DNA of 64,000 nucleotides from Pseudomonas sp. Bout1 (GCF_034314165.1 NZ_JAVIWK010000001.1:3611001-3675000), one strand, 5' to 3'; positions 46,223 to 56,205 are shown, counted from the stretch's first letter. Notes: generated by a model from the sequence alone, not told the origin. Numbers and translations: made by a program.

Positions 46223-47416
46223 TCATGCCCCGGCCTCCAGTGGCAGGCACACACGAAACAAGGCGCCCTCGCCTATCCGGCTTTCCACTTCGATAGTACC
46301 GCCGTGGGCCGCAATAATCTGTTCGGAGATAAACAGCCCCAGGCCCAGGCCAGCCACCGCGTGGCTGGCCGACACGCGCTCGAACTGCTGGAAGATACGC
46401 TTCTGGTTTTCTTCGCTGATGCCGATGCCGTGGTCACGCACCTCGACCCGCGCTTCGCCATGCGCGGCATACACCCGCACTTCGACCGGGCTCTTGGCTC
46501 CGTAGCGCAAGGCATTGGTCAACAGGTTGGACACCACCTGTTCGATACGAAACTCATCCCAATTGCCTTCCACCGGCCCTTCCTCGACCCAAGTCACCGA
46601 CGACTCGGCGGCCGCCACTTGCGGGGCGAAGTTCTCCAGCAGGTTATGCACCAGTTGCGTCAGGTCAAAGCGGCCGGGGCGAATCGACAGTTTGCCGGTA
46701 CGGATGCGCGACACGTCGAGCATGTCTTCGATCAGGCGGATCAGGCTCTGGATCTGCCGCTCATCGCGGTCGACCATGGCGTGCATCTTGTCCAGGGTGA
46801 ACGCCGCAGCGTTGTCCCGGGCCAGGTGCATTTTGCGCAACTGGGTCTCCAGGATCAGCCCGTTGAGGGGCGTGCGTACTTCGTGGGCGACGATCGACAT
46901 GAAGTCATCGCGCATACGCACGGCCTGCTCCAGTTCAGCCTGGGTGGCCTGCAAACGCGTGAGCAAGGCTTCCTGCTCGCGGCGGCTGTGCTCCAGGGCT
47001 TCAACCTGCTGCTTCATGGCCTTGCTCTGGCGGTACAGGTCGACAAACACATTGACCTTGCTCTTGACCGCATGAATATCCAGCGGCTTGTGCAGGAAGT
47101 CCACGGCGCCGCTTTCATAACCCTTGAACGCATAGTTGAGTTCACGGCCGGCGGCGCTGACAAACACAATGGGGATGTTCTTGGTCTTTTCGGTGCCGCG
47201 CATCAGTTCGGCCAGCTCGAAGCCGTTCATGCCGGGCATCTGCACGTCGAGGATGGCCATCGCAAACTCGTGTTCAAGGAGCAGCGACAAAGCCTCGTCG
47301 GCGCTCAACGCCTTGTAGACCTGACGGTCTTCGCGCTTGATCAGCGCTTCAAGGGCCAACAGGTTTTCCGGCAGATCGTCGACGATCAGCAGTTTGGCCT
47401 GGACAGTACTTAACAT
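46223..47416 (-). CDS. Receiver-histidine kinase (REC-HisKA-HATPase)
   Basis: A 397-aa soluble protein: N-terminal receiver (KLLIVDDLPENLLALEALIK, AILDVQMPGMNGFEL, FLHKPLD), a coiled coil at about 125-165, HisKA (DFMSIVAHEVRTPLNG) and HATPase (NLLTNALRYGAKSP, DHGIGISEENQ, GLGLGLFISEQI). The order receiver-first suggests that phosphorylation of the receiver tunes the kinase. ATG 47416 overlaps the cheB-like stop by seven bases. It belongs to the five-gene cassette. Confidence 0.92.
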   Translation of the reverse strand: MLSTVQAKLLIVDDLPENLLALEALIKREDRQVYKALSADEALSLLLEHEFAMAILDVQMPGMNGFELAELMRGTEKTKNIPIVFVSAAGRELNYAFKGYESGAVDFLHKPLDIHAVKSKVNVFVDLYRQSKAMKQQVEALEHSRREQEALLTRLQATQAELEQAVRMRDDFMSIVAHEVRTPLNGLILETQLRKMHLARDNAAAFTLDKMHAMVDRDERQIQSLIRLIEDMLDVSRIRTGKLSIRPGRFDLTQLVHNLLENFAPQVAAAESSVTWVEEGPVEGNWDEFRIEQVVSNLLTNALRYGAKSPVEVRVYAAHGEARVEVRDHGIGISEENQKRIFQQFERVSASHAVAGLGLGLFISEQIIAAHGGTIEVESRIGEGALFRVCLPLEAGA

Positions 47417-48009
47417 GGGGAAGATTCCAGGGAAGCCAGCAACTGGGCGATGCGGCTCAAGGGAAGAATATGGTCGGGTGTATGCAGTGCCAGCGCGGCC
47501 CGGGGCATGATGGCAACGCGCGCCTCTGAGGGGTCTTGCACCACCGTGATGCCGCCGCACTGCTTGACGTGGGCCAGGCCACGGGCCCCGTCCTGGTTGG
47601 CCCCTGTCAACAGGATCGCCAGCAGGCCCTTGCCATAGACGTCGGCAGCCGACTCGAACAGGTAGTCAATCGCCGGCCGGGAATGGTGCACGCGGTCTTC
47701 CTGGCTCAGTGACAGGCTGCGGTCGTGTTCCACCGACAAGTGATAACCCGGGCCGGCGAAATACAGGGTGCCGGGCAGGATCACTTCCTTGTCGCGCGCC
47801 TCCACGACCTGCATCGACACGCGCCGGTCGAACACTTGCGCCAATTGGCTGCGGCGCTCGTCCGGCAGGTGCAGCACGGTGATAATCGGCAAGGCGAAGC
47901 TGGCGGGCAATTCGCCAAAAACGTTCAGCAACGCCTCGACACCGCCTGCGGAAGCGCCGATCACAATGGCTTCGATCCCGGACACCGGGCTGGCACCAGC
48001 TTCATTCAT
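47410..48009 (-). CDS. CheB-type protein-glutamate methylesterase domain without receiver
   Basis: A 199-aa protein made only of the CheB effector domain: VIGASAGGVEALLNVF (nucleophile Ser), VLHLPDERRSQLAQVFDRR (His) and LLTGANQDGARGL (Asp). Canonical CheB has a regulatory receiver in front; none is present here, so control must come from partners such as the adjacent receiver proteins. It overlaps cheR by four bases. No chemoreceptor gene is in the cassette. Confidence 0.9.
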   Translation of the reverse strand: MNEAGASPVSGIEAIVIGASAGGVEALLNVFGELPASFALPIITVLHLPDERRSQLAQVFDRRVSMQVVEARDKEVILPGTLYFAGPGYHLSVEHDRSLSLSQEDRVHHSRPAIDYLFESAADVYGKGLLAILLTGANQDGARGLAHVKQCGGITVVQDPSEARVAIMPRAALALHTPDHILPLSRIAQLLASLESSPC

Positions 48010-48821
48010 AATTTTCGGTAGATCCGTTCTTGCTTGACCAAGGGTTCGAACTGTTTGCTGTAGGCAGAGAAATCCAGGGTTTCCTTACTGCCCAGCACCA
48101 GGAAGCCGCGATGACACAGCGACTCATGAAACAACCCAAACGCCCTATCCTGCAACTTTTTATTGAAATAAATCAGTACGTTACGACACGAAATTAATTG
48201 AGTTTCTGAAAAGACACTGTCGGTCGCCAGGCTGTGGTCGGCAAACGTCACGTTCTCCCGCAGGGTCTTGTCGAAGATCGCATGATCGTAGGCCGCGGTG
48301 TAGTAATCGGCAAACGAGCGTTGCCCACCGGCCTGCTGGTAGTTATGGGTATAGGCGCGAATGTTCTCAAGCGAAAAAATCCCCTGCTTGGCTTTTTCCA
48401 GAGACCGGGGATTGATGTCGGTGGCGTAGATGATCGTGCGCTCCAGCAAGCCTTCCTCACGCAGCAGGATGGCCATGGAATACACCTCCTCCCCGGTGCT
48501 GCAGCCGGCAATCCAGATCTTGATCGACGGGTAGGTCTTGAGCAGGGGCACCACTTCCTGGCGAATCGCCAGGAAGTGCGACGGGTCGCGAAACATCTCG
48601 CTCACCGGAATCGTCAAAAACTGCAGCAACTGCATGAACGCCGTCGGGTCATGCAACACCCGCTCCTGCAAGGCCGAGATGGTATTGCAGTCGAACTGGC
48701 GCAGGGCATGGGCCACGCGGCGCTTGACCGAGGCGCCGGAGTAATCACGAAAGTCATAGCTGTACTTGAGGTAAATCGCCTCAATCAACAAGCGCAGTTC
48801 GATGTCAGTGCTTCGTTCCAA
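48006..48821 (-). CDS. CheR-type methyltransferase
   Basis: A 271-aa SAM-dependent methyltransferase: an N-terminal helical domain (YDFRDYSGASVKRRVAHALR), then IWIAGCSTGEEVYSMAILL (SAM loop), YATDINPRSLEKAKQGIF and LISCRNVLIYFNKKLQ. The start is probably TTG 48821, right after the kinase stop codon, with no better ATG in frame nearby. It is partner to the CheB-like protein; the glutamates they modify would be on an unlinked receptor or on the large kinase. Confidence 0.9.
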   Translation of the reverse strand: MERSTDIELRLLIEAIYLKYSYDFRDYSGASVKRRVAHALRQFDCNTISALQERVLHDPTAFMQLLQFLTIPVSEMFRDPSHFLAIRQEVVPLLKTYPSIKIWIAGCSTGEEVYSMAILLREEGLLERTIIYATDINPRSLEKAKQGIFSLENIRAYTHNYQQAGGQRSFADYYTAAYDHAIFDKTLRENVTFADHSLATDSVFSETQLISCRNVLIYFNKKLQDRAFGLFHESLCHRGFLVLGSKETLDFSAYSKQFEPLVKQERIYRKL

Positions 48822-51800
48822 TTAAATCCGTTCCATCTTGGGTAACCACACGCGAATCAAAGAGAACAACCGGTCCAGGTCGATGGGCTTGGCCAGGTAA
48901 TCATTGGAGCCGGCCGCGAGGCAGCGCTCCTGATCGTCCTTCATGGCCTTGGCCGTTACCGCGATGATCGGCAGCTTGCGCCAGCGCGGGTCCTGGCGGA
49001 TCAAGGCAGTGGCCTCGTAACCGTCCATTTCCGGCATCATCACGTCCATCAGCACCAGGTCGATGTCGTCGACTTCATTGAGTTTTTCGATCGCCTCGCG
49101 GCCGTTACGGCCAATCACGACCACCGCGCCCTTGTGTTCCAGCGCGCTGGTCAAGGCGAAAATATTGCGTACATCATCGTCCACCAGCAGCACCTTGCGG
49201 CCCTCGAAGACCTTGTCGCGACTGCGGGCGGTCCTGAGCATCGTCTGGCGTTCATGGGACAACTGGGATTCGACTTTGTGCAGAAAGAGTGTGACCTCGT
49301 CCAGCAGCCGTTCGGGAGAACGCGCGCCCTTGATGATGATCGAGCGCGAGTACTTGCGCAGCTCGGCCTCTTCATCGCGGGTCAGGTTGCGCCCGGTGTA
49401 GACGATCACCGGCGGGAACGAGCAGATATCCTCGGTGGACATGCGCTTGAGCAGCTCGTTGCCGAGCATGTCCGGCAGCTTGAGGTCGATGATCATGCAG
49501 TCGTAGATATGGCTGCGCAGCAGGTCCAGGGCTTCCTGGGCGAAGCCTACGGCGGTGATCTCGATGTCATCGTCGCCGATCAGGCGCGCGATGCTGTCAC
49601 GCTGCAAGTCGTCGTCTTCCACCAGCAGGATGCGCTTGACCTTCTGGGTCAGCTTGGCTTCCAGGCGGGCGAACACGTCCTTGAGCTCTTCGCGGGTGGT
49701 CGGCTTGACCGCATAGCCGATCGCGCCCATGTGCATGGCGGCTTCGACGCGGTCTTCCACGGAAATCACATGCACCGGGATGTGGCGGGTGCCGGCGTGT
49801 TCCTTGAGGCGTTGCAGCACGGTGAGCCCCGAATGGTCGGGCAGGCGCATGTCCAGCAGGATCGCGTCGGGAATGTATTGCTCCGCCAGGGCATAGCCTT
49901 CATCTGCCCCATGAGCCACCAGGCAGTGGTAGCCCAGTTCGTGGGCCAGGTCGAACAGGATGCGGGCGAAGTTCGGCTCATCCTCCACCACCAGGATGCA
50001 GCGGGTGGTGAACGGGGCCTTGTCACGGTCGTCGATAAAGCGCGGGATCAGCGCTTCATGGGCGATCGGCATCGGCGACACCTTGATCGGCGCCGGCGCC
50101 GGCGCAGGGACGACGGCACGCGGGGCTTCGATCATCGGGGCGTCTTCCTCACGCTCCACATAGTGTTCCGGCACCACCAGGGTAAACACACTGCCCTGGC
50201 CCGGCTCGCTGGTGACGCTGATGTAGCCGCCCAACAGGTTTGCCAGGTCGCGGGAGATCGACAGGCCCAGGCCGGTGCCGCCGTAACGGCGGTTGGTGGT
50301 GCCGTCGGCCTGGCGGAAGGCTTCGAAGATGCTTTCCTGCTGGTCCGGGGCGATACCAATCCCGGAGTCGCGCACGGTAAAGGCAATGCCCTCCCCCGGC
50401 TGGCGGGAGACCGTCAGGCTGACCTCGCCCTTTTCGGTGAACTTGAGCGCATTCGACAGCAGGTTTTTCAGAATCTGCTCCAGGCGCTGGCGGTCGGTGA
50501 ACAGCATGTGCGGCGAACCTTCCTGCACTTGCACCTGGAACCCCAGCTTGCGGTCGGCGGCGAGCGGTTCGAACATCCCGCGCAAACCGTCCACCAGGCG
50601 CGCCACGCTGGAATTCTCCGGGCGCATTTCCAGTTTGCCGGCCTCGACCTTGGAGATGTCGAGAATGTCATTGATCAGGTTGAGCAGGTCATTGCCGGCC
50701 GAGTAGATCGACTCGGCAAACTTGACCTGTTCGGCGCTGAGATTGTCCTGGGGGTTCTCGGCCAGCAACTTGGCCAGGATCAGCGAGCTGTTGAGCGGCG
50801 TGCGCAGCTCGTGGGACATGTTGGCGAGGAACTCGGACTTGTACTTGCTCGAGCGCTGCAATTCATCGGCGCGCTCTTCCAGCTCGACCTGTACGCGGTT
50901 GAGCAGCACGTTCTTCTGGTCCATGGCGTCGCGCTGCTCGGCCAGGGTCTGGGTCTGTTCGGCCAATTGTTCGTTGGTCTGTTCCAGTTCTGCCTGCTGG
51001 GTTTCCAGGTGCGCCTGGGATTCCTTGAGGATGCGTGATTGCTCCTCCAGCTCTTCGTTGGCGGTCTTGAGTTCTTCCTGCTGCACTTGCAGCTCTTCAT
51101 TGAGTTGCTGGGTTTCAGCCAGTACTTCCTGCAGGCGCTGGCGATACCGGGCGGCTTCGATGGAAGTGCCGATGTTGTCGGCAATCAATTCGAGCAATTC
51201 GATGTCACGCTCGTCCAGCGCGCGCAGGAAGCCCAGCTCAATCACGCCGTTGACCCGGCCATCGTCGCTGGTCGGTACTACCAGCACACTGCGGGTCGAA
51301 CCTTCGCCAAGGCCCGAACTGACTTTGAAGTAGTCCACCGGCACATCGTCCAGGCGAATCAGGCGGTCCTGCCGGGCGGATTGGCCGACGATACCTTCGT
51401 CGTTATAGATCGATTGCTCCTGCTGCTCTTGCTCGCGGGAGAAGCCATAGGTGGCCACGCGCGTGAGGCCACCGTGTTCTTCACGCACGTACAGCGCCGC
51501 CACTGCCGAGCCCATGTATTGCGCGAAGAACTGCAGGACGTTGCGGCCCAGCATGTTCAGGCTCAACTGGCCCAGTACCTGCTCGGCCAGTTCGGTCTGG
51601 CCGTTGCGCAACCAGGCTTGCTGCTCAAGGCGTTTGGCGATCCTCTGTTGTGACATCAGGTTTTCGCTGTAGCTTGTTGAAAGCTCTAGTAAATTCTTCC
51701 TGCCGACATACGCAAGGATAGCGCTCAGGCCCAGCACAAACACCAGATACAACGAGACGCTGATGATGGTGGTGCGAGTGACATCTTCATTACGGGTGAT

Positions 51801-52319
51801 GCGGAACTGTTGCTCCATCGCCACCGCCCGGTCGTACTCCTTGCGAATCTCGTCCGTCAGGCTTTTGCCCCGCCCGGCTTTCACGGCGGTGCGGTAATCA
51901 CCGTTCTGGCGCTGCATATCAATCATCGACTGGGCGTAGGTGTTCCACGCCAATTGCAGCGACTCCAGGCGCTTGAGCCGATCCACCTGCTCCGGATTGT
52001 CTGCCACCAGCGCCTGCAAATTGCGCAAGTCAGAAATGATCCGCGGCTTGGCCACCTCGTACGGGTCCAGGAAATGCTCATCGCCCGTGATCAGGAAGCC
52101 GCGCATGCCGGTTTCCAGGTCCACCGTCAGTTTGGAGGTTTCGTTGAGGTTGTTGATCACCCGGTCGGTGTGCTCGACCCACTGAATCACCGACAACAGG
52201 TAGGTGATCAAACAGACGAAAAACACCGCGCTGAACACACCGACACCCAGCGGCAACGCCACGTTGCGGCCCAGCAATTTACGGAAGTTTTTCTCATCGA
52301 CGGACGACGCGGGAGTCAT
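48822..52319 (-). CDS. CHASE3-GAF hybrid histidine kinase with three receivers
   Basis: An 1165-aa inner-membrane sensor kinase. Two membrane helices (about 15-40 and 185-205) bracket a CHASE3 domain (LETGMRGFLITGDEHFLDPY). A GAF domain (about 250-400), a long coiled coil (about 400-490), HisKA (NMSHELRTPLNS, His503) and HATPase (GIGIAPDQQESIFEAFRQAD) follow. Three receivers lie at about 776-890 (ILLDMRLPDHSG), 896-1015 (IIDLKLPDMLG) and 1041-1160 (LVLMDVMMPEMDG). ATG 52319 has AAGG nine bases upstream. It is the first gene of the cassette with cheR and cheB. Confidence 0.94.
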   Translation of the reverse strand: MTPASSVDEKNFRKLLGRNVALPLGVGVFSAVFFVCLITYLLSVIQWVEHTDRVINNLNETSKLTVDLETGMRGFLITGDEHFLDPYEVAKPRIISDLRNLQALVADNPEQVDRLKRLESLQLAWNTYAQSMIDMQRQNGDYRTAVKAGRGKSLTDEIRKEYDRAVAMEQQFRITRNEDVTRTTIISVSLYLVFVLGLSAILAYVGRKNLLELSTSYSENLMSQQRIAKRLEQQAWLRNGQTELAEQVLGQLSLNMLGRNVLQFFAQYMGSAVAALYVREEHGGLTRVATYGFSREQEQQEQSIYNDEGIVGQSARQDRLIRLDDVPVDYFKVSSGLGEGSTRSVLVVPTSDDGRVNGVIELGFLRALDERDIELLELIADNIGTSIEAARYRQRLQEVLAETQQLNEELQVQQEELKTANEELEEQSRILKESQAHLETQQAELEQTNEQLAEQTQTLAEQRDAMDQKNVLLNRVQVELEERADELQRSSKYKSEFLANMSHELRTPLNSSLILAKLLAENPQDNLSAEQVKFAESIYSAGNDLLNLINDILDISKVEAGKLEMRPENSSVARLVDGLRGMFEPLAADRKLGFQVQVQEGSPHMLFTDRQRLEQILKNLLSNALKFTEKGEVSLTVSRQPGEGIAFTVRDSGIGIAPDQQESIFEAFRQADGTTNRRYGGTGLGLSISRDLANLLGGYISVTSEPGQGSVFTLVVPEHYVEREEDAPMIEAPRAVVPAPAPAPIKVSPMPIAHEALIPRFIDDRDKAPFTTRCILVVEDEPNFARILFDLAHELGYHCLVAHGADEGYALAEQYIPDAILLDMRLPDHSGLTVLQRLKEHAGTRHIPVHVISVEDRVEAAMHMGAIGYAVKPTTREELKDVFARLEAKLTQKVKRILLVEDDDLQRDSIARLIGDDDIEITAVGFAQEALDLLRSHIYDCMIIDLKLPDMLGNELLKRMSTEDICSFPPVIVYTGRNLTRDEEAELRKYSRSIIIKGARSPERLLDEVTLFLHKVESQLSHERQTMLRTARSRDKVFEGRKVLLVDDDVRNIFALTSALEHKGAVVVIGRNGREAIEKLNEVDDIDLVLMDVMMPEMDGYEATALIRQDPRWRKLPIIAVTAKAMKDDQERCLAAGSNDYLAKPIDLDRLFSLIRVWLPKMERI

Positions 52320-52600
52320 GGGCATGCCTTGGCCAAATGCGGAAAAACGAGGAGTTTGCCCCAAAGTTACGCTTGAACGCTATTTTTCTGCCGCCAGTGA
52401 CCAGAAACATTCGTTAACTCATTGAAATCACTGGCCCTCAGTGTCGCTTTTACACGCAGACATTGACTTCGCTTCTTACATAACAACGGGCCTGACGCAG
52501 GAACCTTGACGGGGGGGCCGCCCACCCAATAAGGCGTCTTGGGAACAGGGAACCTCCTTTTAGAAGGCGCGTATCTCATCAACAAACAAGGTATCCCCCT
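52320..52600. promoter_or_regulatory. Divergent intergenic region between hybrid kinase and 1185-aa giant protein
   Basis: 281 bases with no supported gene. It should hold the promoters of the leftward signalling cassette and of the rightward giant gene. No clear inverted repeat or consensus -35/-10 pair was recognised. Confidence 0.4.
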
Positions 52601-55600
52601 ATGCTTAGTCTTGGCACCGCCTCACCACAACTCCCTCTCGCAGCCCCGCAGCCAGCCGCGATACCGACCCCTGAAGGATCCAGCCACCGACCACCGCTCG
52701 GCCTTGCGCCCACTCAGGGCGTGCCCAGCCCGCAACCCGTCACTGCGTTGCACCGCAAACCTGGCCTCAAGGCTGCGTTGGGCGACCGGCAAAACTTGCG
52801 AACCCTGGGGCAAAAGCTCAACGACGTCGCGACGCGGCTGGGCGTAAACGCCACCCCTCAGGCGGTGCAGGCGGCCCTGCAAAGCACGCCGCTGGACATT
52901 CATCCGGACTCCTCCTACGCCACACAGGCAGGCAGCGCGGCCACCCTTGCAAGCTTCATCGGCTCCCTTGGGCTGAGTTTGCCTGCCAGCCACTTCTCAC
53001 TCACAGGCCTGGCGCACTCGGTGGGTGACAAAGCGCTGGTACACCCTCTCGGCAATTTTGGCGGTGGCTTGTCATGGCCCGTCCCGCTGAGTGTCAGCGG
53101 GCAGCGCGTGTTGCTGATCGACGCCATGCGCTACGCCGGCAGCCACCCGAACTCGCCACAACAGGGTGCCGCCGTTGGCGTGCTGGAGTTCTTGAACCAC
53201 CCCACGGCGGTTTCTGCCGAAACGTTGCAGGACCCAGCACACGTACTGGAAACCCTGGTCAGCTCCCCACGCGGGCAAGCGCTTGGCCAAGCCATGCAAA
53301 CAAAACTGAACGGGATCGGCTCCGAGACAAGCGTCAATGAATACGTCCTCACGGCCATGAATCTGGTGCTGGACCCAGAGTCCATCGCCACGCCTCACCG
53401 AAACAAGGTGGCCGGTTTCGACTTGGCCCAACCCGATCACTGGGGCAAACCCGCGTCCGCAGTGCTCGACGGCCTGCGCGACCATTTGCAGGAAGGCACC
53501 AGAACCTCGCCTGAGATGGCCGGGGCCGGCGCGTACTTGTTGTTGGCAAGGAAGGCCCCCGAGTTTTTGGTCAAGCACATACCGGACAGCGTGACCTACG
53601 GCAGCATGGCCTGGGTCAGCCTGGCCGTCGCGGCGGCGACCATCGAAGCGCAAACCCCGGGAAAGGTCCCGAACATGACTTATGCCCAAGTCATGTCTGC
53701 GGCTGAAAACGCAGGCCTGCAGGACCTTGACGCCACCCGCCATGCCCAGGCATCCGCGCTGGCGAACTGGGGCGTGGCCAACGGCATTCTTGCCGAAAAA
53801 GCCGATGACGATTACAGCCCTGCGGACCTGGAGACAGTCAGGGCCGCCTTCAATCAACAGATGACCCAACGCAGGGAAGCGTCCAGGTTATTGGAAGTTG
53901 AAATTCCAAGCCGCAAGGACATTGCCCTGGCAAAGCTGAAGGAACGGTTTGGCGAAAATGTGCCTTTTGAAGAAAAGCTCCTGGCGGTGGTCGACAGCAA
54001 ACAACCGTCAATCCAGCCACTTTACGATCCTAATCGTGCCCCTGCAGGTCGGTTTTCGATGCTGGATATCGCGATGAGCGGGCTGGAACAATACAAATGG
54101 GAGAGTGAAGACCCGCGCATTCTTGAAGCGACGGCAGCCAAGCCCCTGAAACTCGATGTGAACAGCACCTTCGACACGCAGTATGCGCAGGCGATCACTT
54201 CCCGCAAAACGGGGATTGGCACCACGGTCAAACACCTTATTGCACACTTGCCATTGGCGGACAGGCAGCATCTGGAATCTGCAGGGATCGAGTTTTTTCA
54301 GAAAAAAACCTACACATTGGGCACGAATTTCACCACGCGCACCCTCAAGGAAACCGATAAGAGGGTGTGGATGAAGGCCAGTGGCAACCACGACACCGTT
54401 TATGAAATTGACCTGCACAAGGGCCACATCAAGAAAGTCCCGGCCTCGGAACTGACCACCGAGAAAGCGCGACAGGCGAATACGATCTTCAAGACGCAGC
54501 CGTTTATCCCCAAGGGCGTCGATGCCGCGCAATTTGGTCGAACACCGGCGGCGGGCCCATCGGTGATCCCCGCCAGTTTCTCCAGCCCTCGCACCCAGGC
54601 CATCGCAGATGCCTTCGTTGAGCACCTGGATATCGACAGTGCCGACGTAAAGAGTCATGCCGCAGGTGTAACGGCGTTCGACCAACAGAACGCAACCGAG
54701 TGGAACGTCACGAACTTTTTCCTGGACCTGATTCCGTTGCGTTCAGCAATTGTCAATTTCCAGAACGGCCATTACCTGGACGGCGCGACCGACCTGTTAA
54801 TGGACGTATTCGGTTTTGTCACCGCCGGCGCGGCCGCAGCAGCCAAGGTGGTGAAGGTCGCGGGCCAAACCCTTTCCCTGGCTGCAAAGGCACTGAAGGT
54901 GACGAAAATCGTCGGGGCAACCACCGTCGGCGCGTTTAACCCGCTGGACGGCTTAGGGGACTTGATTGCGGGCGGCGCAAAACTCGCTGGCAAAGGGATC
55001 AATAAACTCAAGGGTGCGAGCGGTAGCTATGACCTGTTGAAAGCCGCCAGCAATCACTACAACACCGCCGCCATTGGCACCCTCAATGTCGCAGAAAGCA
55101 CTGTCGAGGGCGGCGCAGTCCTGCAAAAAGGCAAGTGGTATGCCTTTGATGCAGACAAAATGCGCCCCTACGGCCCCCCTCTGGAGGGCTTTGTTCCAAA
55201 GGTCGCGGCCATCGAGGGCAATGTCCAGGGCATCCGCCACTTTAATAGTTGGCTGAGTAGTGTTGTGGCGCCGAACGTGCCCACCCCGGAATTGCCGCTG
55301 GTCTTTGAAAAAGTAACCAGCCAGGCAAAGGCAATAGATGGCGACGCATTCAAGAAGGGCTATGACACCGGCAACCCGGACACTATTAATGGCTACTATC
55401 CGAGCATGACGTTAAATCAACTCAAGGAATTAACCGTTGCGGGTGGCCACGCGCCAGAGGACATAGGGACGTTGTTCAGGCTGATCGAAAAAAACCGCGT
55501 CGAGGTAAGCCTGAATAACTTCAAATATTTCAACAATGAAGTAACGGCTGCCGGCGGTGTCACCACTGCAATGCCACAGGGTTTCTACCTGAGCCAGACG

Positions 55601-56158
55601 GACCTGCTTTCAAAAGGTGAATGTGCAGCACTGTCAAATGCCATGGCGCTGGCGATTCAGGAAAAAAGGGAGCACGTATTGATTGAGAATTTCTTTTCGG
55701 CCATTGCGAATCCGAACCTGCCAGCCGCCATCAAGTTTCGCAACAACCTGACCAACTTCCAGGACATTTTGAAGAATCAGTTCCATGGAACGCAGGACCC
55801 GCTTCAGATTTCCCACCTTTCGATTATTTCCGAACTCGGCACATCGCCAAGGTCTAAGACCTTGTTGATCCGAGACGAGGGGCATGGGTTGACGGCGGGT
55901 GTGGTGGTCGAAAACAACCAGAAACATTGGTTTTACTTCGACCCGAATTTTGGGCTGGCAAAGTTCCCCACCCAGCAATCGATGGAAAAAGGCCTGGAAA
56001 GCCTATTGAACAGCGGTAAAACCAGCGCGTTGCTCGAACCTTATGGGGTCAATCGCGCGGTCCCGGAATACAGGGTGGTCGAGTTCAGTGAACTGGACTT
56101 GATGAACACCACTAAAGACGTCACGAGCGTCAGTCGCCTGTTCAACACCCGCGTTTAA
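52601..56158 (+). CDS. Giant toxin/effector-like protein with C58-like cysteine-protease motif (1185 aa)
   Basis: An 1185-aa paralogue of the 41508-45635 product. Shared blocks include FGGGLSWPVPLSVSGQ, NKVAGFDLAQPDHWGKPAS, TSPEMAGAGAYLLLARKAPE and VTYGSMAWVSL. The hydrophobic stretch is at about 705-770 (FFLDLIPLRSAIVNF onward). The C-terminal catalytic-like set is GECAALS (Cys1008), GHGLTAGVV (His1095) and FDPNFG (Asp1114), matching the C58 (YopT/AvrPphB) Cys/His/Asp pattern with the same His-Asp distance of 19 as the paralogue. No signal peptide is seen. The start ATG follows AAGG by about nine bases. Secretion and target are unknown. Confidence 0.72.
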   Translation: MLSLGTASPQLPLAAPQPAAIPTPEGSSHRPPLGLAPTQGVPSPQPVTALHRKPGLKAALGDRQNLRTLGQKLNDVATRLGVNATPQAVQAALQSTPLDIHPDSSYATQAGSAATLASFIGSLGLSLPASHFSLTGLAHSVGDKALVHPLGNFGGGLSWPVPLSVSGQRVLLIDAMRYAGSHPNSPQQGAAVGVLEFLNHPTAVSAETLQDPAHVLETLVSSPRGQALGQAMQTKLNGIGSETSVNEYVLTAMNLVLDPESIATPHRNKVAGFDLAQPDHWGKPASAVLDGLRDHLQEGTRTSPEMAGAGAYLLLARKAPEFLVKHIPDSVTYGSMAWVSLAVAAATIEAQTPGKVPNMTYAQVMSAAENAGLQDLDATRHAQASALANWGVANGILAEKADDDYSPADLETVRAAFNQQMTQRREASRLLEVEIPSRKDIALAKLKERFGENVPFEEKLLAVVDSKQPSIQPLYDPNRAPAGRFSMLDIAMSGLEQYKWESEDPRILEATAAKPLKLDVNSTFDTQYAQAITSRKTGIGTTVKHLIAHLPLADRQHLESAGIEFFQKKTYTLGTNFTTRTLKETDKRVWMKASGNHDTVYEIDLHKGHIKKVPASELTTEKARQANTIFKTQPFIPKGVDAAQFGRTPAAGPSVIPASFSSPRTQAIADAFVEHLDIDSADVKSHAAGVTAFDQQNATEWNVTNFFLDLIPLRSAIVNFQNGHYLDGATDLLMDVFGFVTAGAAAAAKVVKVAGQTLSLAAKALKVTKIVGATTVGAFNPLDGLGDLIAGGAKLAGKGINKLKGASGSYDLLKAASNHYNTAAIGTLNVAESTVEGGAVLQKGKWYAFDADKMRPYGPPLEGFVPKVAAIEGNVQGIRHFNSWLSSVVAPNVPTPELPLVFEKVTSQAKAIDGDAFKKGYDTGNPDTINGYYPSMTLNQLKELTVAGGHAPEDIGTLFRLIEKNRVEVSLNNFKYFNNEVTAAGGVTTAMPQGFYLSQTDLLSKGECAALSNAMALAIQEKREHVLIENFFSAIANPNLPAAIKFRNNLTNFQDILKNQFHGTQDPLQISHLSIISELGTSPRSKTLLIRDEGHGLTAGVVVENNQKHWFYFDPNFGLAKFPTQQSMEKGLESLLNSGKTSALLEPYGVNRAVPEYRVVEFSELDLMNTTKDVTSVSRLFNTRV

Positions 56159-56170
56159 TCCCTGGCCTGG

Positions 56171-56205
56171 CGCTGGCGCCCCCCCCTACTGTAGGGGCGC
56201 CAGCG
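56171..56205. terminator. GC-rich hairpin after the 1185-aa gene
   Basis: CGCTGGCG with CCCC pairs with GGGG and CGCCAGCG, and an inner CCCC-TACTGTA-GGGG lies at the top. It is 12 bases past the stop codon. There is no T-run, so terminator function is probable but not certain. Confidence 0.6.

Noticed and set aside
49134..51038. 634-codon open frame on the + strand
   Set aside because: It is antisense to the hybrid kinase gene, with a composition typical of shadow frames (His/Gln/Val rich) and no start signal.
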